A stretch of DNA of 6,330 bases, taken from positions 1 through 6,330 of the forward strand of contig JANXVV010000459.1 in NCBI GenBank assembly GCA_025351525.1. Direction: 5' to 3'. The stretch's first letter is position 1. Every line of letters starts with the position of its first letter. The translations under genes and the position numbers were made by a program. Positions 1-4,661 of this stretch are shown here, one piece after another. The DNA is from Humisphaera sp. (GTDB taxonomy: Bacteria > Planctomycetota > Phycisphaerae > Tepidisphaerales > Tepidisphaeraceae). The notes beneath the pieces were generated by a model. That model was given only the letters and a program-made list of their open reading frames with translations, did not search any database and had not been told where the DNA came from.

Positions 1-820
1 ATTGCCACGCCTCCGCCAGTTCCGGCGAGCCGACTTCATTCCGGACCGCCAGCCATTCTTGCGTCGCGGGGGCCAGCGGGGCGGCGACCATTTCGATGCG
101 CGCGCTCAACGCTTTTAATGCCCCAGTCGTCTCGTCCGGCAGCTCAAGGTCGTCCTCGGCTTCCTCGTCATCCAACGCGTCGTCATCCAAATCCGAAGCG
201 TATTCGCCTGTCCGCTGATCCTCGTACGGCGCGGCACTATTCAAGACGAAGTGGATGTCATCGCGTGCGAGGAAGGAGTCGACCGATTCACCGATGAGTC
301 GCTGACGGAGGTCTTCGGGGTGGCCGGCAAATTCCATGGCGAACTCGGACACATCGGCGTTTTTCCAATCTCCGATGGCACCAAGCATCGAGGCGTGCCT
401 GAGCCAATCCTTGGGCAGCCTCATACCGTTGTCGTGAGCCCATCGGGCGCCGCCGGCGATCCAGCGGAGGGCTTCCTCTATTGCAACGTGGCGCATGCGG
501 ATGCCGCTCCCTTCGCCCGCGTCGAGCATTCGCTGAAATTCTTTGCGATCCACACCGAGGCGCACCCATGAATCCTTCAGTCCGACGACACCTTCATCCA
601 CGAGGAAGCAGGCGACACCGAACAGCCCCGCAGCTTGCTTATAGGCGAAGATCTGCATCTGGCCCATGTCCTCAAAGTCGCCTGACGACCAGCAATCGAT
701 CTCACCTTTGGCATCGCTCAGTCGTTTGACGGGGCTGATCGAATCCTGCCTGCGAACTGCGAGTCGTTTGGCTTTTCGTTTGGCTTCATGACGTTGTTTT
801 TTGTTGACTTTACCGGCCAT
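1..820 (-). CDS. Hypothetical protein, 3'-truncated by the window edge; basic N-terminus and acidic tract
   Basis: An uninterrupted frame runs from ATG at 820-818 to the left edge, giving 273 residues with no stop. A good ribosome binding site (AAAAGGAAAG, 837-828) lies 7 bases before the ATG and fixes the start. The first 33 residues are rich in Lys and Arg (MAGKVNKKQRHEAKRKAKR...). Residues about 43-150 look globular and conserved, with FGVACFLVDEGVVGLKD at 67-83 and a Trp-rich region around 120-152. Residues about 210-230 form an Asp/Glu-rich, probably disordered linker, after which a helical part begins (LKALSARIEMV). No signal peptide or membrane segment is visible, so it is probably cytoplasmic. 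I do not recognise the family firmly. The 'CFLVD...GLKD' stretch recalls uncharacterised bacterial proteins with a 'YLVD..CLGVK' motif, but that is from memory only. Codon use and the clean frame support a real gene. Confidence 0.8.
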   Translation of the reverse strand, partial: MAGKVNKKQRHEAKRKAKRLAVRRQDSISPVKRLSDAKGEIDCWSSGDFEDMGQMQIFAYKQAAGLFGVACFLVDEGVVGLKDSWVRLGVDRKEFQRMLDAGEGSGIRMRHVAIEEALRWIAGGARWAHDNGMRLPKDWLRHASMLGAIGDWKNADVSEFAMEFAGHPEDLRQRLIGESVDSFLARDDIHFVLNSAAPYEDQRTGEYASDLDDDALDDEEAEDDLELPDETTGALKALSARIEMVAAPLAPATQEWLAVRNEVGSPELAEAWQ

Positions 821-827
821 GACAGGA

Positions 828-837
828 CTTTCCTTTT
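828..837 (-). promoter_or_regulatory. Ribosome binding site of the 1-820 gene
   Basis: Read on the minus strand this is AAAAGGAAAG, 7 bases before the ATG at 820. It is a purine-rich Shine-Dalgarno match and decides the start of a gene whose other end lies outside the window. Confidence 0.7.
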
Positions 838-860
838 GGACGAATAGATCAGAGTGCGGA

Positions 861-876
861 TTCAATTGTGATTGAA
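861..876. repeat. Short inverted repeat TTCAAT-TGTG-ATTGAA upstream of the 1-820 gene
   Basis: Two perfect 6-base arms are separated by 4 bases, about 40 bases upstream of the start codon at 820. The position would suit a small operator or a leader hairpin. It is short enough to be chance, and no convincing -35/-10 pair surrounds it. Confidence 0.3.
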
Positions 877-899
877 CGGTTCATCGCCAGTTTTCCGGC

Positions 900-993
900 A
901 CGCCGGGATCGGAGCTTTAGCGACGACCCGGATTCCGTACGGAACCGCTTCTTGCGAAATCCGGGTCGTCGCCTACGGCTCCGATCCCGGCGT
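900..993. repeat. 94-base palindromic (REP/MITE-like) hairpin element
   Basis: The left arm (900-934) and right arm (958-993) are near-perfect reverse complements. The outer 16 bases pair exactly (ACGCCGGGATCGGAGC with GCTCCGATCCCGGCGT), then a 4/5-base mismatch (TTTA against CTACG, with the boundary base shared) interrupts, then 15 inner bases pair exactly (GCGACGACCCGGATT with AATCCGGGTCGTCGC). The loop contains the 12-base palindrome TTCCGTACGGAA (933-944). The element sits between two minus-strand genes, 92 bases upstream of one start and after the trmL stop. It has no coding capacity and no T-run, so it is better read as a dispersed palindromic repeat than as a classical terminator, though it could end or stabilise the upstream transcript. 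Confidence 0.8.
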
Positions 994-1030
994 GATATTA
1001 ATTTCAACGCGGGCTTGGAAGCCTTGCGCC

Positions 1031-1046
1031 ACAATTTATAAATTGT
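1031..1046. repeat. 16-base perfect AT-rich palindrome
   Basis: ACAATTTATAAATTGT is its own reverse complement, in a locally AT-rich patch between trmL and the hairpin element. It could be an operator or part of a promoter reading towards the 1-820 gene. Both are guesses, since nothing else in the patch marks a transcription start. Confidence 0.45.
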
Positions 1047-1136
1047 AGCATTACGGCTGAAGCAGAGATACGCTGCCTGGTGCCCGATCGGCTTGCCTTG
1101 TTTCTGAAATTCCTACTCCATGGGCACGTTTATGAT

Positions 1137-1628
1137 TCAAATTCGCCCGCGATTGAGAGCTGCGAGCGACGCGTACAAGCCTATGCCGACGGAGGTCGAA
1201 AGGTTCAGGCAACGTTCTTCGGGTTGCTGAGGGATTCGGATGGAGGTTTCGGGGTGCTGTGCGATCAGGGAAAGCGGCAGGCCCGTGGTTTCGCTGCCGA
1301 AGACGAGGCAGTCTCCCTCCTCGGCGGGGATATCCCAGAACGATCGCGTGGCTTTGCTGGTGAAAAGGATCAGGCGGGTATTTTGCATTGCGGCGAGGAA
1401 GGCGCTGGTGTCATCATGCACCGTCAGTTTTAATCGCGGCCAATAGTCCATGGCGCTTCGCTTCAGTTGTCGATCGCTCAAAATAAAACCCATCGGTCGC
1501 ACCAGATGCAATGCAGTTCCGGTGGCGACACAGAGCCGGGCGACATTTCCGGTATTGGGCGCGATCTGCGGTTGCAGCAGAGCGACGCTCAGGCGGTGGG
1601 GGGCGAGAATGAGAGGGGAAGGGGTCAC
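1137..1628 (-). CDS. trmL: tRNA (cytidine(34)-2'-O)-methyltransferase, TrmL/YibK type
   Basis: This is a SPOUT-family enzyme that 2'-O-methylates the wobble base (C34 or cmnm5U34) of leucine tRNAs, using S-adenosylmethionine, in the cytoplasm. The 163-residue length is close to E. coli TrmL (157). Visible family motifs are QPQIAPNTGNVARLC (19-33), PMGF..SDRQLKRSAMDYW (45-63), FGSETTGLP (110-118) and IRIPQQPEERCLNLSTSVG (130-148), the last two forming the trefoil-knot cofactor site. The Arg of the common 'ETRGLP' form is Thr115 here, a tolerated variation. The start is GTG at 1628, which overlaps the TGA of the upstream phosphatase gene (GTGA, 1625-1628), so it is probably translationally coupled. 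It adds about a dozen residues before the usual N-terminus, and no ATG lies nearer. TrmL is favoured over other SPOUT enzymes because the protein is short and lacks an extra RNA-binding domain. Confidence 0.9.
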   Translation of the reverse strand: MTPSPLILAPHRLSVALLQPQIAPNTGNVARLCVATGTALHLVRPMGFILSDRQLKRSAMDYWPRLKLTVHDDTSAFLAAMQNTRLILFTSKATRSFWDIPAEEGDCLVFGSETTGLPLSLIAQHPETSIRIPQQPEERCLNLSTSVGIGLYASLAALNRGRI

Positions 1629-2446
1629 TTCACCACCAGATTGCCGAAGTGATCGGACTGGATGTAGTGGCCATTGTCCGGGCAGTAGGCGGTGAGACGG
1701 CCATCCTCACCCAATGCGGCGGCGGTGTCGACCAGCACCATTTTTTTCCCGATCACCGGAATCATCTGCGGGACATCATTGGCATGTTGCATCCGCAGAC
1801 TGGCGGCGTAAAAGGAGACGGGGGTGTGGCCGAAGTATCCCGTTCGCCGCCACGCCTTTAAGCGGGGGATTTCATCTTCAGTGAATCGACCCCAAAGCAA
1901 CTGATGCCGGCGGCCCGGTTGTTTGTCCAATCGCGCGGCCAGATTGGGAGATTCGGTCGGCTCGTCCGGATCCCATTTGCCGTGGACGATGAACAGATCG
2001 TTTTCCTCATACACCGCCGGCAGATTGCGAATGAACTGACGATGCGATTCGGGGATTCCCATCGCCAGTCGATCGAGCAGATCGGGGTTGCATCGTTCGG
2101 TCAGAGAATCGACGAAGGCATAATCGATATCGTAACTGAGCAGGGTGGCGTCGAGGCCGTATTTCATGAACCAGAGGAACGCCGCGACGCGATCCCCGCG
2201 CGCGGCGTTTTCGGCGTAGCACTGGCCGTTGATGATCAGATCGAACAGGTCATCGTGATTGCCGCGCACGAAATTGGCGGAGTCGAGTTTCAGCAGGAAA
2301 TCGATCACCCCGCGCGCGTCGGGTCCGCGATTAACGTAGTCCCCGACGAAGATGAGATGACTCGCGGAATCGCGTCTCCGCACTTCGGTCACCAAGGTGA
2401 CGAGCGGCTTGAGCATTCCGTGAATATCTCCGATGATCCAGCGCAT
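1625..2446 (-). CDS. Calcineurin-like (PPP-family) metallophosphatase
   Basis: The protein has 273 residues from ATG at 2446. AAGG lies 7 bases upstream, and the sequence opens directly on the first metal motif, so the longer frame from TTG at 2479 is unlikely. All metal-binding motifs of the PPP family are present in order: GDIHG (6-10), GDYVNRG (35-41), GNHDD (62-66), a lone His in IVHGK (153-157) and GHTPV (206-210). These supply the two-metal site (Asp7, His9, Asp36, Asn63, His155, His207). The second motif carries Asn39 where GDxVDRG normally has Asp. There is no signal peptide, so it should be cytoplasmic. The family includes phage-lambda-type Ser/Thr phosphatases and ApaH-like dinucleoside tetraphosphatases; the substrate cannot be told from sequence. 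It is the first gene of a pair with trmL, which overlaps it by 4 bases, and is divergent from the pterin dehydratase gene. Confidence 0.88.
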   Translation of the reverse strand: MRWIIGDIHGMLKPLVTLVTEVRRRDSASHLIFVGDYVNRGPDARGVIDFLLKLDSANFVRGNHDDLFDLIINGQCYAENAARGDRVAAFLWFMKYGLDATLLSYDIDYAFVDSLTERCNPDLLDRLAMGIPESHRQFIRNLPAVYEENDLFIVHGKWDPDEPTESPNLAARLDKQPGRRHQLLWGRFTEDEIPRLKAWRRTGYFGHTPVSFYAASLRMQHANDVPQMIPVIGKKMVLVDTAAALGEDGRLTAYCPDNGHYIQSDHFGNLVVK

Positions 2447-2505
2447 AAAAAGACCTTGCTTATATCCGGGAGCATACAATAGGTTAAACCAAGATCGGAG
2501 TCGCC
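2447..2505. promoter_or_regulatory. Divergent promoter region, phosphatase-trmL / pterin dehydratase
   Basis: The 59 bases between two divergent starts must hold both promoters unless these lie inside the genes. On the minus strand TATAAG, 13 bases before the phosphatase ATG, resembles a -10 box, with a weak TTTAAC 18 bases further upstream. On the plus strand TACAAT (2475-2480) resembles a -10 box for the dehydratase gene, but no good -35 accompanies it. The ribosome binding site GGAG (2497-2500) lies 5 bases before ATG 2506. The box assignments are weak, and Planctomycetes consensus promoters may differ. Confidence 0.35.
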
Positions 2506-2856
2506 ATGAGTTCTCATTCTACTGCCGAATGCGATTTGACGAGCAAGACGTGCCAACCGTGCGAAGGGGGTGTGGCGGCGCTGAAGGAGGCGCAGATTCG
2601 GGAGCATCTACTTAAAATTGCCGGTTGGGAGTGGATGAACGGGGAAATCGTCAAAACGTATTCATTCAAAAATTACCACGAGACGATGGCTTTCGTCAAC
2701 GCGACGGCTTGGGTGTCGCATCGCGAGAATCACCATCCCGATCTGGAAGTGGGGTACAATCAATGCCGTGTGCGTTACAGCACGCATTCGGTCGGGGGAT
2801 TGTCGAAGAATGATTTTATTTGCGCGGCGAAAGTGGAGGCATTGTTGCGGTTGTGA
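2506..2856 (+). CDS. Pterin-4a-carbinolamine dehydratase (4a-hydroxytetrahydrobiopterin dehydratase, PCD/DCoH)
   Basis: The enzyme dehydrates 4a-hydroxy-tetrahydropterin after aromatic amino acid hydroxylation, so that the cofactor can be recycled; some family members act in molybdopterin metabolism instead. The 116 residues match the published PCD signature exactly: His72-x3-His76-His77-Pro78, Tyr84 after five residues, His94 after nine, and Asp103 after eight. His76, His77 and His94 are the expected active-site residues. The N-terminal CQPCEGGVAAL (16-26) is the usual start of bacterial members. The ATG at 2506 has GGAG 5 bases upstream. No phenylalanine hydroxylase gene is next to it, so the symbol phhB is not justified by context. 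It is divergent from the phosphatase-trmL pair and convergent with ruvA. Confidence 0.93.
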   Translation: MSSHSTAECDLTSKTCQPCEGGVAALKEAQIREHLLKIAGWEWMNGEIVKTYSFKNYHETMAFVNATAWVSHRENHHPDLEVGYNQCRVRYSTHSVGGLSKNDFICAAKVEALLRL

Positions 2857-2876
2857 GGCGGCAGGGGACTGCCGCC
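2857..2876. terminator. Hairpin between convergent genes, possible bidirectional terminator
   Basis: GGCGGCAG-GGGA-CTGCCGCC is a perfect 8-base-pair GC-rich stem with a 4-base loop. It begins right after the dehydratase stop and lies 15 bases past the end of ruvA. Its symmetry would serve both converging transcripts. No T-run follows on either strand, so an intrinsic terminator of the classical kind is not proven. Confidence 0.5.
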
Positions 2877-2891
2877 CTCCAGCCACCGCGT

Positions 2892-3524
2892 TCAACTGCG
2901 GTTCGTTCGCATGCGCAGCATTTCGCGGAGAAGGATATCCGTGGTTTTGGCGTCGGGGTTGGACTGCTTGGCGCGCTCGAGGAGATGTTCGGCATCGGGG
3001 CGACGTTCGCCCATGGCCATCAGGCCAAGAATGGCATCCTCCTCGATCGGTGGACGGCGAAGCGGTGAGGCGACGTTCGCCTTGGTGCCGTAACCGGTGG
3101 CGAAGTCCTTCACTTTCCCGGCCAATTCCGCGACGATCAGCTCGGCGGTTCGCTTGCCGATGCCATTCAAGCCGACGAGAAATCGGCTGTCTTTCGATTC
3201 GATCGCCAGCGCGATTTCACCGACCGGAACGGTCAGCGCCTTCAGCGCCGTTTTCGGGCCGATGCCTTTGACGGTGGTGAACAGATTGAAGAACTTGCGG
3301 TCTTCCGGGCGGAGAAAACCGATCAGCGTCGGCTCCAACCCGCCCCGGCCGGGGTCGCCGCCGATGTAGAAAATCGTGTGAAGCGTCAGCGTTTCGCCGC
3401 GACTCGTCTGCAGTTCGGTGATATCCGAGGCGGGGACGAGCAGTTCGTAAAGAATCGGCCCGGCTTGCAGATGGATGCGGTCGTCGTCGACGCGGTGGAG
3501 TTCACCAGTGAGTGCTGAAATCAT
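2892..3524 (-). CDS. ruvA: Holliday junction branch migration complex subunit RuvA
   Basis: RuvA binds four-way DNA junctions as a tetramer and loads the RuvB motor. The 210 residues (203 in E. coli) show all three domains. An OB-fold at 1-70 begins MISALTGELHRVDDDRI. Two helix-hairpin-helix motifs follow, VKGIGPKTA (85-93) and LNGIGKRTAE (119-128). After a linker comes the C-terminal RuvB-binding helical domain (160-205, EEDAILGLMAMGERRPDAEH...). The hairpin carrying the E. coli acidic pin (Glu55, Asp56) is about 8 residues longer here and reads GGDPGRGGLEP (55-65). The open frame continues 43 codons further upstream, but homology begins at ATG 3524, so I use that. No Shine-Dalgarno sequence precedes it. 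ruvC and ruvB are not in the window. It is convergent with the dehydratase gene and divergent from the export-like gene. Confidence 0.95.
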   Translation of the reverse strand: MISALTGELHRVDDDRIHLQAGPILYELLVPASDITELQTSRGETLTLHTIFYIGGDPGRGGLEPTLIGFLRPEDRKFFNLFTTVKGIGPKTALKALTVPVGEIALAIESKDSRFLVGLNGIGKRTAELIVAELAGKVKDFATGYGTKANVASPLRRPPIEEDAILGLMAMGERRPDAEHLLERAKQSNPDAKTTDILLREMLRMRTNRS

Positions 3525-3533
3525 GCTGGGTTG

Positions 3534-3539
3534 AGTATA
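3534..3539 (-). promoter_or_regulatory. ruvA: Possible -10 box of ruvA, implying a near-leaderless mRNA
   Basis: On the minus strand TATACT matches five of six bases of the sigma-70 -10 consensus and ends 9 bases before the ruvA ATG. Transcription from it would begin about 2 bases before the start codon. That fits the missing Shine-Dalgarno sequence (the leader reads CTCAACCCAGC), but no good -35 box lies 16-18 bases upstream. Confidence 0.28.
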
Positions 3540-3582
3540 CACGAGCTTGATCGGCGTGCTTGCGAGTAAATGCGGGATTTCC

Positions 3583-3613
3583 CACGAAGGGACACGAAGG
3601 AAGAACACGAAGG
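3583..3613 (+). repeat. Three short direct repeats CACGAAGG
   Basis: CACGAAGG occurs at 3583-3590, 3593-3600 and 3606-3613, spaced 10 and 13 bases apart, in the 143-base spacer between divergent ruvA and the export-like gene. It is either a degenerate low-complexity repeat or a cluster of binding sites. The purine-rich strand is the plus strand. Confidence 0.5.
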
Positions 3614-3657
3614 GGAAAATAGATTGTGGTATTTTGAAAAATGGGTTGCTCAAGTGT

Positions 3658-3663
3658 GGAGGA
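3658..3663 (+). promoter_or_regulatory. Ribosome binding site deciding the start of the export-like gene
   Basis: GGAGGA lies just upstream of ATG 3668, with 5 bases between GGAGG and the A. This makes 3668 a much better start than the ATG at 3641, which has no such site and would put nine extra residues before the signal peptide. Confidence 0.75.
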
Positions 3664-3667
3664 TATT

Positions 3668-4339
3668 ATGCGATCGATGTCTCGTACAGTCTGGGTCGTG
3701 TCGGTTTGCTCCGTTGGCTTATGGATGTCGGCCGTCGCGCATCGCGCGCCCGCAGGGGGATCGGCAACGCAACCCGTGGACATGATCGCGACGAATGATT
3801 TGCTTTGTGTCGGCATTTGGGATGTGCGGCCCACTGGAGGTGAAACGCTCAAGACCGTTCGCGTCGACGAGAAAGGAAACATTTCACTCTTCTATGTCGG
3901 GCAGGTGCGAGTGGCCGGGCGTTCATTTGAGGATGCTGAAAAGGAGATCGGCGATGCGTACCGTGCGAGCAATCAACTCCAGAATGCGATTCCATCCGTC
4001 AATCGGCTGGAGACCGGGGCGACGGCATCGCTGGCCTCCGGCCCGATCGTGGCCGGGGAGCGCATCAGCGTTCGCGTATTGCATCTGGTGCCGGATATTG
4101 AGGAGTCCCGTGTGTTTATCGTGAGTGAGGGAGGCAAGGTTGGCCTGCCGTTGCTGGGACAGTTTAAGGTGGCGGGAATGACTGAGGCGGATGCGGAAAA
4201 GGCGATCGTTCGGGCGTTCGAGGAGCAGCTTAATCTGCGCAACATCCCGGTGTCCGTCCTGCGGCTTGGACCGAACCAGCGGGCCGAGCCCACGACCGCC
4301 GCTGAGACCAACGCGCGGCCGGCGAGGCGACCGCAATGA
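3668..4339 (+). CDS. Secreted protein with two tandem polysaccharide-export-like (Poly_export) repeats
   Basis: The protein has 223 residues. A signal peptide covers about 1-24 (basic start, hydrophobic VWVVSVCSVGLWMSAVA, likely cut after AVA24). Two homologous repeats follow, at about 43-115 and 131-203. Each begins with a short strand (LLCVGIWDV; RISVRVLHL), continues with G-x-I/V-x-L and GQ-x-x-VAG (GQVRVAG 78-84; GQFKVAG 164-170), then an amphipathic helix with DAEK, and closes with a strand (IPSVNRL; IPVSVLRL). This is the layout of the periplasmic N-terminal domain of Wza-type outer-membrane polysaccharide export proteins. The SLBB domains and the C-terminal membrane helix of those proteins are missing, and the tail is a Pro/Ala-rich stretch. 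It therefore cannot be a complete export channel. A periplasmic accessory or stand-alone ligand-binding protein is possible. It overlaps the next gene by ATGA. Confidence 0.8.
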   Translation: MRSMSRTVWVVSVCSVGLWMSAVAHRAPAGGSATQPVDMIATNDLLCVGIWDVRPTGGETLKTVRVDEKGNISLFYVGQVRVAGRSFEDAEKEIGDAYRASNQLQNAIPSVNRLETGATASLASGPIVAGERISVRVLHLVPDIEESRVFIVSEGGKVGLPLLGQFKVAGMTEADAEKAIVRAFEEQLNLRNIPVSVLRLGPNQRAEPTTAAETNARPARRPQ

Positions 4340-4545
4340 AACGTAAATCGAAGCGCAAACCTAGAATCGAAACCAGCTACATGTGCCCCACCTGCGGCGA
4401 GCAGATCGTGATTCCGATCGACCGTTCGCAAGGGGCTGTTCAGGAATATGGCGAAGACTGCCCGGTGTGCTGCAACCCGAATGTCATTCACGTGGAGTTT
4501 GACGAAGCCTGGGAGGAACCGCGCGTGTGGGCCGACGCGGAGTGA
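4336..4545 (+). CDS. CPXCG-motif cysteine-rich small protein (zinc-ribbon-like)
   Basis: The protein has 69 residues, with a basic start (MKRKSKRKPR), CPTCGEQ at 17-23 and CPVCCNP at 42-48. Cys17, Cys20, Cys42 and Cys45 (or Cys46) make a likely zinc site. Between them lies VIPIDRSQGAVQEYGED, and after them VIHVEFDE, typical of the CPXCG cysteine-rich family (Cys_rich_CPXG), whose function is unknown. The tail is acidic and Trp-rich. No signal peptide is present, so it should be cytoplasmic, unlike its upstream partner. The start codon overlaps the upstream stop (ATGA, 4336-4339), which points to translational coupling. Whether the two proteins act together is not shown by sequence. Confidence 0.85.
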   Translation: MKRKSKRKPRIETSYMCPTCGEQIVIPIDRSQGAVQEYGEDCPVCCNPNVIHVEFDEAWEEPRVWADAE

Positions 4546-4567
4546 ACGGAGCATCGATTATTTATTC

Positions 4568-4646
4568 ATTATTTAGCCGTCTCGCTTGCGAGGCGCGTTT
4601 AACGGGATGCGTTCAAAGACGCGGCTCACAAGCGAGACGGCTAAAT
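4568..4646 (+). repeat. 79-base palindromic repeat, copy 1
   Basis: The outer arms ATTTAGCCGTCTCGCTTG (4571-4588) and CAAGCGAGACGGCTAAAT (4629-4646) are perfect 18-base reverse complements. Inside, CGCGT pairs with ACGCG, and AACG with CGTT, so the whole element can fold into an extended hairpin. It lies between the converging ends of the CPXCG gene and the zinc-ribbon membrane protein gene, so it may also work as a two-way transcription stop. The reverse complement of copy 2 (6085-6163) aligns without gaps, with about 10 differences over 79 bases. Confidence 0.88.
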
Positions 4647-4661
4647 GAGCGTGATGTAGGA

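Larger units (their letters stand above)
821..1136. other. 316-base gene-free intergenic region
   Basis: The gap lies between the trmL stop and the start of the 1-820 gene, both on the minus strand. It holds the 94-base hairpin element (900-993), the TTCAAT inverted repeat (861-876), the AT-rich palindrome (1031-1046) and the ribosome binding site at 828-837. A small GGCTT-GG-AAGCC hairpin also lies at 1012-1023. A 61-codon open frame over 849-1034 is just the hairpin read as codons. I see no RNA gene. Confidence 0.6.

Noticed and set aside
251..571. 106-codon open frame on the plus strand
   Set aside because: It is antisense to the longer frame starting at 820, which has a ribosome binding site and better composition.
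849..1034. 61-codon open frame on the minus strand
   Set aside because: It reads through the 94-base palindrome, giving an Arg-rich peptide with mirrored composition; no ribosome binding site and no family likeness.
2447..2479. TTG start giving an 11-residue longer phosphatase
   Set aside because: The ATG at 2446 has its own AAGG site and begins right at the first metal motif, as is usual in the family.
1904..2482. 192-codon open frame on the plus strand
   Set aside because: It is antisense to the phosphatase gene, whose complete motif set proves the minus strand is coding.
2768..3271. 167-codon open frame on the plus strand
   Set aside because: It runs across the dehydratase end and antisense to ruvA; the Arg/Cys/Trp-rich translation is typical of an out-of-frame read.
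3525..3653. 43-codon N-terminal extension of ruvA
   Set aside because: RuvA homology begins at the ATG at 3524, and the extension runs over the CACGAAGG repeat and the divergent promoter region.
3973..4554. 193-codon open frame on the minus strand
   Set aside because: It is antisense to the export-like gene and to the CPXCG gene, and its translation has no recognisable motifs.
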